Shown here in pieces: positions 1-7,810 of a stretch of DNA of 22,466 bases. A model generated the notes under the pieces. The model did not search any database and was not told the DNA's origin. It saw only the letters and a list, made by a program, of their open reading frames with translations. A program made the position numbers and the translations under genes. The stretch comes from Candidatus Nomurabacteria bacterium (lineage in GTDB: Bacteria > Patescibacteriota > Minisyncoccia > Phycocordibacterales > UBA5272), in assembly GCA_003518045.1 (NCBI GenBank), contig DOZK01000028.1:1-22466 (forward strand). Direction: 5' to 3'. How positions within the stretch are numbered: the first letter of the stretch is position 1; each line of letters starts with the position of its first letter.

Positions 1-10
1 GTTTCGTAAT

Positions 11-223
11 TCAAAGTATATAAGTTATTGCCAACCAAACCGCTTGCCATGCACCCAATGCAATACTACTAGCAACAATCATAATCATGGCAACAGAATA
101 CAAAAGCCAACCGGCAAGATTTGGTCTTGTCTCGCCTTTCCTCATTGAAATTATTAAAGGTATATATGGAATAATACCGACTATTCCGGCTGTGTAGCCA
201 ATATATATTTGTATATTGTTCAT
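11..223 (-). CDS. small membrane protein, 70 aa (possibly truncated)
   Basis: Encodes a 70-residue hydrophobic protein with two or three membrane segments and a short polar loop (RKGETRPN) after the first helix. The loop between helices, with Arg-Lys-Gly and Pro-Asn, recalls PQ-loop-like or DUF-type inner-membrane proteins of CPR bacteria, which are usually longer, so this may be a truncated copy; function is unknown. A longer reading frame extends upstream, but the ATG at 223 is preferred because an extended -10 box (TGTTATGAT) ends 6 nt before it, which suggests a leaderless message. The stop is the TGA at 11-13, so the frame closes inside the window. Confidence 0.5.
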   Translation of the reverse strand: MNNIQIYIGYTAGIVGIIPYIPLIISMRKGETRPNLAGWLLYSVAMIMIVASSIALGAWQAVWLAITYIL

Positions 224-229
224 ATTTGC

Positions 230-238
230 ATCATAACA
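230..238 (-). promoter_or_regulatory. extended -10 promoter, leaderless start
   Basis: On the minus strand TGTTATGAT (TG-N-TATGAT) lies 6 nt before the ATG at 223, so transcription should begin at or next to the start codon. Confidence 0.45.
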
Positions 239-269
239 TTTATAAGGGAAATAGGGTATTAAAAAAATT

Positions 270-317
270 TTGAAAAATGAAAACCGCCTCCCAACAGTTT
301 CATAGTTAAGTGGCGGT
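270..317 (-). terminator. rho-independent-like terminator of the 306-803 gene
   Basis: Read on the minus strand, an ACCGCC/GGCGGT stem (312-317 with 283-288) is followed by a T-rich run. The stop codon of the 306-803 gene lies in the loop. Confidence 0.4.
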
Positions 318-803
318 CGGTTTGTCCCTAGTCTTTCCAAATTCTGGAACAAACTTTATGTCCTTCTTATCCCAAAGGTATAGAAGTACTTCATGGGAAA
401 TTTTAAATGTTCTCACCACTCGTGCTGGTCGCTTTGAAAATGAAATCAAAGGGCCTCCCTGATTAAAGGTATGACGACGGCACACATGTATGTATCCATT
501 GTAGACATTAAGCGTACTTTTTTCTGTATCATTTGTTATTTTATGTAGAATACAAATTTCTTTTTTCTTAAGCATGTATTTCCACACAATGGAGTTTTCC
601 AAAGTCGCATACATAATAGCAATTTCCGTCAATGAAGTCGCATAGATTCCTTTTTGATGCAGTTCTTTTCTTTTTTTAAATCGAACATTTGGTCGTCTGA
701 GAAGAACCGTATTACTTCTTGTAAGTGAACCATGCAACACGAAATGCTTGTGAGGTATTTTTCGGATACTACGAAGCACCCGTTTGGCTTTCTCGGTGTT
801 CAT
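306..803 (-). CDS. hypothetical protein, possible ART-like fold
   Basis: Encodes 165 basic residues without membrane segments. Near residues 22-27 the motif VLHGS is followed about 30 residues later by GIYAT and an alanine-rich helix. This order (HGS/HGT, then a [YF]AT turn, then a helix) resembles small ADP-ribosyltransferase-like folds such as KptA or Arr relatives, but no complete catalytic triad can be assigned, so the family call is only a guess. The start is supported by an AAGGA Shine-Dalgarno 5-8 nt upstream, which few genes here have. A hairpin at its 3' end makes it a single-gene unit. Function is unknown. Confidence 0.6.
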   Translation of the reverse strand: MNTEKAKRVLRSIRKIPHKHFVLHGSLTRSNTVLLRRPNVRFKKRKELHQKGIYATSLTEIAIMYATLENSIVWKYMLKKKEICILHKITNDTEKSTLNVYNGYIHVCRRHTFNQGGPLISFSKRPARVVRTFKISHEVLLYLWDKKDIKFVPEFGKTRDKPTAT

Positions 804-961
804 AAAATCCTTTTTGAGTTGAACAAGTTTAAATATAAACTACAATAATAAAATTTAGTTGTCAATAAATTTTATTATTAATTTGGTATTTTATAATTTT
901 AAGTTAAATTTATAGAAAGATAGACTATTTATTAACCCTTTGTTTATAAGGAATAATTATT

Positions 962-1024
962 AGTTATCCACAGTATATTAAATTAACATTAAAAATCACT
1001 AGCTATTTTAAAACAATAGTGTTA
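962..1024 (+). promoter_or_regulatory. 63-bp upstream element with DnaA box, copy 1
   Basis: The 303-nt gap between the genes at 803 and 1107 is very AT-rich and holds this element. It matches 9932-9994 at 57 of 63 positions. It opens with a perfect DnaA-box consensus (TTATCCACA, 964-972), continues with TTAACATTAAAAAT, and ends with the conserved CTAGCTATTTT and GTGTTA blocks. It lies 82 nt upstream of the ATG of a secreted-protein gene. It probably contains the promoter and a shared regulator site, though an exact -35/-10 pair is not clear. Confidence 0.65.
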
Positions 1025-1106
1025 TCTTGGAATTAGATACAAGTTGCCTAAATATAAACAGCTTTTCACTACAATTATTATCTACTTATTAAATAAATAT
1101 AAAAAA

Positions 1107-1892
1107 ATGAAAAAAATAAATATCTTGTTTCCAGTCGGAGTTTTGAGTTTAGTTCTTGGATTATCTTTTGCTTCTGCAAATAGTGTAAGTCTTATAAGTA
1201 CTATACAAGGAGAAGACTTAGCCGTCGCTTCAGTTAAAGTAAATAATGAAAATGGAGTATATCGTGATGGTGAAGATATTGTTGTTGAAAAAATTTCTTC
1301 TAATGGAACCGTTACAATAGAAAAAGAAAATGGAAGTACTACAAAGAAGGTTGAGAAAGATGAGTCTTCCAATGAAAATAACGATAAGGATTATTTTATA
1401 AATTCAACATCTACAACAAATTTTGATGTTGACGGAGACACTGAGCGTTCAAAAGAAAACAGAGGGGAAACTATAAGCGACGCAGCTAAAGTCCTTTCAG
1501 GAGCCGACCTTCATCTTTTTGTTCAGTCTTTAGTGAATAAAAATTCAGATATTGAAAGTGTTTCTTTAAAAGAAGACCGTGTTTCTATTACTAGGAATAT
1601 AAGCACAAAGCTTTTTGGATTTATTCCTTCTTCAATGAAAGAAACTGTTTTGGTTATTGTTTGGGGAGATGGAACAGAACAAGTAACAATTACAAGACCA
1701 TGGTGGAATTTTCTATCAAAAGATAATGACAAGACGAATATTAAGGTAGAAGATGTAGAAAATAAAATTAAAAATATTTCAACTGGGGAATTAAAAATGA
1801 CTCTGGACGTTGCAACCAAAGCACGTATTATTTCAGAGATACAAAATATCTTTATTCTAAACAGTACAGCGTCATCAACAATTACAAATTAA
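1107..1892 (+). CDS. exported hypothetical protein, 261 aa
   Basis: An N-terminal signal peptide (MKKINILFPV start, hydrophobic core, cleavage near ASA/NS around residues 23-26) marks this as an exported protein. The mature part is rich in Ser, Thr, Asn, Lys and Glu, lacks cysteines, and has a linker of about 60 residues before a more ordered C-terminal half containing WGDGTEQVTITRPWW. No family is recognised. A longer frame begins at 1044, but the ATG at 1107 is chosen because the signal peptide begins exactly there. It is the first gene of the surface locus and sits under the 63-bp DnaA-box element; the next gene starts 33 nt downstream, so cotranscription is likely. Confidence 0.75.
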   Translation: MKKINILFPVGVLSLVLGLSFASANSVSLISTIQGEDLAVASVKVNNENGVYRDGEDIVVEKISSNGTVTIEKENGSTTKKVEKDESSNENNDKDYFINSTSTTNFDVDGDTERSKENRGETISDAAKVLSGADLHLFVQSLVNKNSDIESVSLKEDRVSITRNISTKLFGFIPSSMKETVLVIVWGDGTEQVTITRPWWNFLSKDNDKTNIKVEDVENKIKNISTGELKMTLDVATKARIISEIQNIFILNSTASSTITN

Positions 1893-1925
1893 ATAAAGGT
1901 TAATTATTAACAAAAAGAAAATAAA

Positions 1926-3281
1926 ATGAAAAATAACATTAAGACAATCAATAGAAAAAAGAGTTTAGGATTATTAAGCATCTCGGCCATACTTGCTCTA
2001 TCTGGATTAACAACTATCTACGCGGCTGGACCAGCTCCTGTTAATCTATTATCAGCAAATAATTTTACGATTTTGGCAAAGACTGGTATCTCAACTACAG
2101 GAACGACATTAATTACTGGCGATATTGGGGTTAGTCCAAATGCGGCAACTTCTATTACAGGGTTTGGATTGAATCTTACAGACGCAAGTCCATTTGCAAC
2201 ATCCCCCACAGTTGTTGGAAAAATATATGCACCGAATTATGCTAATCCAACCCCAACTGTAATGACAACAGCAATTAGTGATATGGAGACTGCTTACACT
2301 GATGGTGCTGGAAGAGTCGTTGGTGCCGTAACAGAACTTGGCGCAGGAAATATTGGTGGACTAACACTCGCCCCTGGACTTTATAAATGGGGGACTGGAG
2401 TTACAATTCCAACAGACGTAACTCTTTCTGGTAATGCAAATGATGTTTGGATTTTTCAAATAGCACAAAATCTTGATCTTAGCTCAGCTACTAAAATAGT
2501 TTTAGCTGGTGGTGCGCAAGCAAATAATATTTTCTGGATTGTCGCTGGTCAAACAACTATTGGTACAACAGCGGTCTTTAATGGAAATATATTAGACCAA
2601 ACAGCAATCGTCCTTAACACAGGAGCTGTATTAAATGGTAGAGCATTAGCTCAAACTGCAGTTACATTAGATTCAAATATTGTTACTTCACAAATTTCTA
2701 CTACTTCAGCAATTCCTGCAATCCCCGCAACTCCAACATCAGAAACAAATACTGCAACTATTCCAGCTACACCAGCCATTCCTGCAACGTCATCATCACA
2801 AAATACAAATGTATATACGAATAATAATTCAAACGAGACTGGATGTTCATATGGAAATAATTTCAGCATAACAACAGGGCGTCCTTGTATTTCTGTTTCT
2901 AACTCAACTAATACAAATTATGATGCTGGGTGTTTATCTGGAAATAGATTTAGCATAACTACTGGGCATATTTGTAATTCATCAACATTAAATAATTCAA
3001 ATAATAATTCTGCTGGAAGCTCTAATCTTGGTCAAGAAATAAAAATGATTAAAAGTAATTGTTTTGTGGGGAATAGAAATGATGATGTAAAAACCATTCA
3101 ATTGTTTTTGATTTCTCAAAATAAAGGTGTTTCTGCTCGTAACTTAGCTAGTGTCGGAGCAACATCTTACTTCGGTGATTTAACTCGCTCTGCATTAGCT
3201 GAATATCAAGCGAGTGTTGGTATAACTCCTCCATTAGGAAACTTCGGTAGCATAACAAGGGCTTATATTAACTCACATTAA
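1926..3281 (+). CDS. DUF3494 ice-binding-like protein with PG-binding tail
   Basis: An exported surface protein of 451 residues. Order: signal peptide (about 1-33); a DUF3494 ice-binding-type beta-solenoid domain (about 38-255), with the typical NFTILAKTGIS start, TGDIGVSP, LAPGLYKWG and NIFWIVAG motifs; a Pro/Ala/Thr linker; two copies of a 16-residue Cys module with consensus GCxxGNxFSITTGxxC (about 306-353); and a C-terminal PG_binding_1 domain (about 370-451: DDVKTIQLFL, YFGDLTRSALAEYQ, GSITRAYI). The last domain should anchor it to peptidoglycan. DUF3494 proteins bind ice in some organisms but also serve as adhesins; ice binding here is unproven. The next DUF3494 gene follows after 33 nt. 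Confidence 0.88.
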   Translation: MKNNIKTINRKKSLGLLSISAILALSGLTTIYAAGPAPVNLLSANNFTILAKTGISTTGTTLITGDIGVSPNAATSITGFGLNLTDASPFATSPTVVGKIYAPNYANPTPTVMTTAISDMETAYTDGAGRVVGAVTELGAGNIGGLTLAPGLYKWGTGVTIPTDVTLSGNANDVWIFQIAQNLDLSSATKIVLAGGAQANNIFWIVAGQTTIGTTAVFNGNILDQTAIVLNTGAVLNGRALAQTAVTLDSNIVTSQISTTSAIPAIPATPTSETNTATIPATPAIPATSSSQNTNVYTNNNSNETGCSYGNNFSITTGRPCISVSNSTNTNYDAGCLSGNRFSITTGHICNSSTLNNSNNNSAGSSNLGQEIKMIKSNCFVGNRNDDVKTIQLFLISQNKGVSARNLASVGATSYFGDLTRSALAEYQASVGITPPLGNFGSITRAYINSH

Positions 3282-3314
3282 AAATAGTTTTCGAATTCGA
3301 ATTAGATAAAAAAC

Positions 3315-4604
3315 ATGAAAAAAATTAATAACAAAATAATAATCGCAGGCATAAGTCTTTTCATTGTGATAAGTATTATCGGAGCAATTAAAGTATTTGC
3401 TGCGACGACTCCATTTTTCGGAGTAACGTCATCTTATACTATTCTTAGTAGCACCTATACTAACACCGTGCCAGGGACTACTGTTACCGGAGACATTGGA
3501 TTTACTACACCACCAGCCGTTAACCCAGCTGGAATACATCCAAATTATGGATCTGGTGCGCCATATTCTACTGCAGGTACAGATCAGGGAAATCTTTTAA
3601 CGTCTTTGAATTCTCAACCTTGTACATTTACATTTCCTGATACAGCAATTGACTTAGCGACAGATACTTCACACGGAACAATCGGAGTTTATTCGCCAGG
3701 AGTATATTGTACTCAGGCTACACGTGCTGCATCTATTGGAACTGCCGGTATTACTTTAAGTGGGGCAGGGACATATATCTTTAGAGTAAATGGTGCGCTT
3801 ACGACAGTAATGAACTCCGTTGTTACATTATCTGGTGCATCAGCTTGTGATGTTTTTTGGACACCAACTGAAGCCGCAACATTAGGAGCCAATTCAACCT
3901 TTAAAGGAAATAATATTGATGCTTCTGGTATAACTCTAGGAACTAATGTTAATTGGGTTGGACGCGCGTTATCATTCGGTGGAACAGTAACAACAGCAGT
4001 AGACGATGTTCTTACATTGCCAACATCTTGTACACTTCCACCTCCACCACCAAATGTTGATATGGGTGGTATATATTCTATGCCATGGGTTACACCGAGA
4101 ATAGATGTTACGAAAGTTGCAACACCTGTAAGTTTACCTATTGGTGGAGGGTCTGTTGTTTATGATTATGTAATTTCAAATCCTGGAAGTATTCCACTAT
4201 CTAACGTTACTTTAGTTGATGATAAATGTTCTAATATAACTTTATTATCTGGTGATATTAATAGTAATTCAAAACTTGAAATAACTGAGAGTTGGAAATA
4301 TTCATGTGCTATGAATTTATCTCAAACTACTACAAATATAGCTATAGCAAGCGGTACTGCTGACTTTACAACTGTTACAGATACTGCGAATGCTACGGTT
4401 GTTGTTGCTGTCCCCGTAATAACAGTAATACCAACACCAACAGTATTAATTGTTTCTACAACAACGGCAGTGGTTCCTTTATTCCCAGACGCTGGACTTG
4501 ACCCGGACCCTAACTTTTTCCCTTGGAATTTTCTAGCTTTATTAAGTGTTATTTTTGTATCTGTTTTAAATTTAACAAAAAATAAAACAACAAAGCCTTT
4601 TTAG
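3315..4604 (+). CDS. DUF3494 protein with DUF11 domain and sorting-like tail
   Basis: A second DUF3494 surface protein, 429 residues. Order: signal peptide (1-30, ending FAA); DUF3494 domain (about 32-235, with TVTGDIGF, SPGVYC, CDVFWTP); a proline-rich spacer; a DUF11/conserved-repeat beta domain (about 262-370, VVYDYVISNPG, LSNVTLVDDKC, ESWKYSC); then a C-terminal tail of LFPDAG, a hydrophobic helix and the basic end KNKTTKPF. The tail has the layout of a cell-wall sorting signal (LPxTG-like motif, membrane span, positive end) with a divergent motif. The sortase gene follows 83 nt downstream and is the obvious partner. Instead of the peptidoglycan-binding tail of its neighbour it appears to use covalent or membrane anchoring; this is inferred. 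Confidence 0.86.
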   Translation: MKKINNKIIIAGISLFIVISIIGAIKVFAATTPFFGVTSSYTILSSTYTNTVPGTTVTGDIGFTTPPAVNPAGIHPNYGSGAPYSTAGTDQGNLLTSLNSQPCTFTFPDTAIDLATDTSHGTIGVYSPGVYCTQATRAASIGTAGITLSGAGTYIFRVNGALTTVMNSVVTLSGASACDVFWTPTEAATLGANSTFKGNNIDASGITLGTNVNWVGRALSFGGTVTTAVDDVLTLPTSCTLPPPPPNVDMGGIYSMPWVTPRIDVTKVATPVSLPIGGGSVVYDYVISNPGSIPLSNVTLVDDKCSNITLLSGDINSNSKLEITESWKYSCAMNLSQTTTNIAIASGTADFTTVTDTANATVVVAVPVITVIPTPTVLIVSTTTAVVPLFPDAGLDPDPNFFPWNFLALLSVIFVSVLNLTKNKTTKPF

Positions 4605-4687
4605 AGTTTATAAAAAAGAAATACTTAGAATTATAAGTTTAATAATTAGTTTTTAATTAGTTTTTACCTGTGAAATTTTTGAAACAC

Positions 4688-5266
4688 ATGAAAATAAATA
4701 TCACAACAAAAAAATCACCTGTAATAATTTCGATTATTGGACTAATCTTCTTTCTTATATTCTTTCTTTATACAACTACCCAAAAAAAAGTTTTAGCTGA
4801 TGAAGTATTGCAAACCATTGTACCGATGCATTTAAAAATAGAAAGTATCGGTGTCGATGCTTTAGTTGAGTCAGTTGGTATAAAACCTTCAGGAGAAATG
4901 GATACGCCGAAACTCATAGAAAATGTAGGGTGGTTTAATTTAGGTGTTTATCCAGGGGAGATTGGTAGTGCCGTTATAGATGGACATTATGGATGGATAA
5001 ATAATAAATCAGCAGCTTTTGATAACTTATATAAAGTAAAAATTGGAGATATTGTTACTATTAAAAATAGCAATAATGTGATTACAACTTTTATAGTGAG
5101 TAATATCAAAAAATATAATCCACTGGATAATTCCGCGGCTGTATTTACATCAAATGATGGAAAATCGCATCTTAATTTAATAACTTGTGGTGGAACTTGG
5201 GATACAGAAAATAAAAATTATAGAGAACGACTTGTAATATTTACAGATAAAGAAATAAAGGAATAA
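4688..5266 (+). CDS. class F-like sortase
   Basis: A membrane-anchored cysteine transpeptidase that should cut a C-terminal sorting motif and attach surface proteins. One N-terminal membrane helix precedes a sortase domain. Counted from the alternative GTG start, the catalytic residues are His106 (DGHYGW), Cys173 (LITCGG) and Arg187 (YRERLVIF), all intact. Motifs such as ESIGVDALVESVG, NVGWFNLG and PGEIGSAVIDGH match class F sortases (a lineage that also includes actinobacterial enzymes). Length is normal (192-198 residues). Two starts are possible: GTG at 4670 or ATG at 4688. ATG is chosen because every other gene here uses it. The adjacent DUF3494 protein is the likely substrate. Confidence 0.88.
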   Translation: MKINITTKKSPVIISIIGLIFFLIFFLYTTTQKKVLADEVLQTIVPMHLKIESIGVDALVESVGIKPSGEMDTPKLIENVGWFNLGVYPGEIGSAVIDGHYGWINNKSAAFDNLYKVKIGDIVTIKNSNNVITTFIVSNIKKYNPLDNSAAVFTSNDGKSHLNLITCGGTWDTENKNYRERLVIFTDKEIKE

Positions 5267-5285
5267 ATGGCGTCGAAGTTGTTCC

Positions 5286-5314
5286 TTGACTAAAATTTAA
5301 TAAAAGATTAATAT
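5286..5314 (+). promoter_or_regulatory. sigma70-type promoter, near-leaderless
   Basis: TTGACT (5286-5291), 17-nt spacer, TAATAT (5309-5314). The expected start site is about 2 nt before the ATG at 5323. The box sequences, spacing and much of the spacer match the promoter at 7776-7804. Confidence 0.65.
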
Positions 5315-5322
5315 AAAGAATA

Positions 5323-5679
5323 ATGAACATACTAATAATTGAAGATGAGAAACCCTTGGCACGAGCGCTTGAACTTAACCTCAACAATGCAGGATTTCTG
5401 ACTAAGGTAGTGTTTAATGGTTCTGATGGAATAAATATTCTTGAAAAAGAGACCTTCGATCTTATTCTTTGTGATTTAATAATGCCTAAAATGGATGGAT
5501 TTACAGTGCTTGCGATTTTGAAAGAAATGAAAATAAAAACTCCAATAATTGTTCTTAGTAATTTAAGTCAAAAAGATGATGAAAAATATGCCAAAGCTTT
5601 CGGGGCAAAAGATTTTTTCATAAAATCAAATACTCCGATAGCAAACATAGTTGCAAAAGTAAAAGAAATTCTAAAATAA
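5323..5679 (+). CDS. stand-alone response-regulator receiver
   Basis: A 118-residue CheY-like receiver with no output domain. The phosphoacceptor is Asp51 (LCDLIMPKMDG); the acidic pair is Glu7-Asp8 (IIEDE); the conserved Ser79 and Lys101 are present. It probably relays phosphate from, or modulates, the histidine kinase encoded 14 nt downstream, with which it shares a promoter. No DNA-binding domain is encoded next to it, so it may work by protein-protein contacts. Confidence 0.9.
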   Translation: MNILIIEDEKPLARALELNLNNAGFLTKVVFNGSDGINILEKETFDLILCDLIMPKMDGFTVLAILKEMKIKTPIIVLSNLSQKDDEKYAKAFGAKDFFIKSNTPIANIVAKVKEILK

Positions 5680-5693
5680 GAAATTAATTCTTT

Positions 5694-7625
5694 ATGAAAA
5701 AAAAAGTCCTTGTACCTACGTCGCGTGATATTATTCTAAATCTAAAAGTTCTTGCCAAGGAGAAGGAAGCCGTCAGGCGTAAGCTGGCAGTAACAGCTGC
5801 GAAACTTGCCGCTACTGCAAAAAAATTAGCTGTAACTGCTAAAGAAAAAGAATATGTTCGTCGTAAGCTTGAAGTGTCTGCGCGGGAAAAAGAAGTTGTT
5901 CGTCGTAAGCTCGAAGTAACTGCTGCGAAATTAGCAGCAACAGCGGAAAAATTAGCAAGGACTGCCAAGGAAAAAGAAAGTGCGCGTAGTAAGCTCGCAA
6001 TAACAGCCGCCGAGCTTGCTTTGACTGCAAAAAAATTAGCTGTAACCGCTAAAGAAAAAGAAGCCGTCAGGCGTAAGCTGGCAGTAACAGCTGCGAAACT
6101 TGCCGTAACTGCTGAGAAACTTACCGTAACAGCTGCGAAATTAGCAGCAACCGCAGAAAAACTTGCCATAACTGCAGAAGAAAAAGAAGACGTGAGACAG
6201 AAGCTTGTTATAACTGCAGCGAAGCTTGCAGCAACCGCAGAAGAAAAAGAAGACGCACGTCGTAAGTTGGCAGTAACCGCTGAAGAAAAAGAAGATGCTC
6301 GTCGTAAGCTTGCTGTAACCGCAGAAGAAAAAGAAGACGTGAGACAGAAGCTTGTTATAACAGCAGCGAAATTGGCAGCAACCGCAGAGGAAAAAGAAGA
6401 GGTTCGCCGTAACTTACTTGTAACTGCGAATAAACTAAAAGAGGCGTATGAAACTTTGGAGAATAAAGTTCTTGAACGAACAAAAAGTCTTGAAATGGCA
6501 AGAGCAAAGGAAGAAGCAATATTACTTTCAATTGGTGATGGGCTTTTAGTTACTGATGAAAAAGGGGATATCATTCTTATTAATAGAACTGCCGAGAAAC
6601 TTCTTGGTAAAAAAAGTACAGAAGTTGTAGGAAAAGGTTTCGTCGAAGTTATGCCTCTTGAGGACGAAAAGGGCGAGCGAGTTCTTTTGGAAAAACACCC
6701 TGTAAGCGTCGCTCTCTCTGGTAGTACGGCGATTAGTGCAAGGACAAACTCATATTATGTCCGTAAAGATAATACAAAATTTCCTGTTGCAAGTATTGCA
6801 ACTCCAGTTATTCTTAACAAAAAAGTTATTGGGACAATTAAAGTTTTTCGAGATGTAACTTCTGAAAGAGATATAGATAAAGCAAAAACAGAATTCGTTT
6901 CTCTTGCGTCTCACCAACTTCGTACACCACTCACGTCTATTGGATGGTATTCAGAAATGCTTTTAAAAGGGGCAGAGTCGTTTAGTGGAAATCAAAAGGT
7001 ATATCTTGAAGAAATTTATCAAGGAAATCAACGCATGGTTGAATTAGTAAATACTTTACTAGATGTTTCGCGTATTGAATTAGGTACATTTATGTCAGAA
7101 CCAAAACCAACAGATATAGTTTTACTTGCACAGGCTGTGCTTGATGAACAAAAACAAAATATAAAAGAAAAGAAATTTATTATTATTAAAAAATTTATTA
7201 AAGGCCCTTCAGTTTTTTTGACTGATCCAAAATTACTTCATATTGTTTTTCAAAATCTTATAACAAATGCTGTTAAATATACACCAAATGGTGGGACAAT
7301 AGAATTTACTATTTCTTTTGATAAAAAGAAAACGATTTTAATAAAAGTTTCTGATACTGGTTATGGAATACCAAAAAATCAACAGAAGCAAATATTTACA
7401 AAACTTTTTAGAGCGGATAATGCGAGGGATAAAGATACCAGCGGAACAGGTTTAGGGCTTTATATTGTTAAATCAATTGTAGAAAATACCGGTGGAAAAA
7501 TTTGGTTTAATTCTCCAGCACACAAATCATCAAGTGTAGAGAGAGCAAAAGAAGATGAAGAGTTAAATCCCGGAACCACTTTTTATGTAGCATTAACTTT
7601 GGATAAAGTTAATGCTAAGAAGTAA
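5694..7625 (+). CDS. cytosolic histidine kinase with heptad-repeat N-terminus
   Basis: A 643-residue sensor kinase. Residues 23-253 are an unbroken run of about 33 heptads of two types, KLAxTAx and EKExxRR, forming a very long helix. A short coiled-coil connector (about 254-270) leads to a PAS domain (about 271-390, SIGDGLLVTDEKGDI), then HisKA with phospho-His407 (ASHQLRTPL), and an HATPase domain with N box NLITNAVKYTPNGG, G1 DTGYGIP and G2 at 584-589 (GTGLGL). No membrane segment or signal peptide is visible, so it should sense an internal signal. It is cotranscribed with the receiver upstream. The heptad module is unusual; it could set oligomer state or act as a long signalling rod. Confidence 0.9.
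   Translation: MKKKVLVPTSRDIILNLKVLAKEKEAVRRKLAVTAAKLAATAKKLAVTAKEKEYVRRKLEVSAREKEVVRRKLEVTAAKLAATAEKLARTAKEKESARSKLAITAAELALTAKKLAVTAKEKEAVRRKLAVTAAKLAVTAEKLTVTAAKLAATAEKLAITAEEKEDVRQKLVITAAKLAATAEEKEDARRKLAVTAEEKEDARRKLAVTAEEKEDVRQKLVITAAKLAATAEEKEEVRRNLLVTANKLKEAYETLENKVLERTKSLEMARAKEEAILLSIGDGLLVTDEKGDIILINRTAEKLLGKKSTEVVGKGFVEVMPLEDEKGERVLLEKHPVSVALSGSTAISARTNSYYVRKDNTKFPVASIATPVILNKKVIGTIKVFRDVTSERDIDKAKTEFVSLASHQLRTPLTSIGWYSEMLLKGAESFSGNQKVYLEEIYQGNQRMVELVNTLLDVSRIELGTFMSEPKPTDIVLLAQAVLDEQKQNIKEKKFIIIKKFIKGPSVFLTDPKLLHIVFQNLITNAVKYTPNGGTIEFTISFDKKKTILIKVSDTGYGIPKNQQKQIFTKLFRADNARDKDTSGTGLGLYIVKSIVENTGGKIWFNSPAHKSSSVERAKEDEELNPGTTFYVALTLDKVNAKK
5760..6452 (+). repeat. tandem 21-bp (heptad) coding repeat
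   Basis: About 33 in-phase 21-bp units with no register slip. Some DNA stretches are nearly identical at longer spacing: the segment starting at 5769 recurs at 6063 (294 bp, 14 heptads), and the segment from 6174 recurs at 6321 (147 bp, 7 heptads). This indicates duplication in blocks of seven heptads. Confidence 0.85.
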
Positions 7626-7652
7626 GGAGAAAGGAGTATGGAGTACGAAATA
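7619..7652 (+). repeat. dispersed 34-bp repeat, copy 1
   Basis: Starting in the last codons of the kinase gene, this 34-nt stretch matches the reverse complement of 9804-9837 at 30 of 34 positions. Its core GGAGTATGGAG also recurs inverted at 7691-7701, making a local stem with a loop of about 47 nt that might end transcription. Confidence 0.6.
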
Positions 7653-7775
7653 CATAATTACACAAAATTTAAATTTTTTCTTACTACTTCCTCCATACTC
7701 CTGCACTAGAGTCATTAGATATAATTTATATTCATAACCAATCGCTTCCCCTAAGCCGTTAGTCGCCTTAACTGC

Positions 7776-7804
7776 TTGACAAATTTTTAATAAGAGTTTA
7801 ATAT
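7776..7804 (+). promoter_or_regulatory. sigma70-type leaderless promoter
   Basis: Consensus TTGACA (7776-7781), exactly 17 nt, then TAATAT (7799-7804). The ATG of the response regulator is 7 nt past the -10 box, so the transcript should begin at the start codon. Confidence 0.75.
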
Positions 7805-7810
7805 TCTAAT

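Noticed and set aside
5684..6574. A 296-codon open frame opposite the histidine kinase, with Ser-Phe-rich repeats
   Set aside because: It is the mirror of the heptad repeat. Lack of stops follows from the repeated codons of the kinase strand, which has clear kinase domains.
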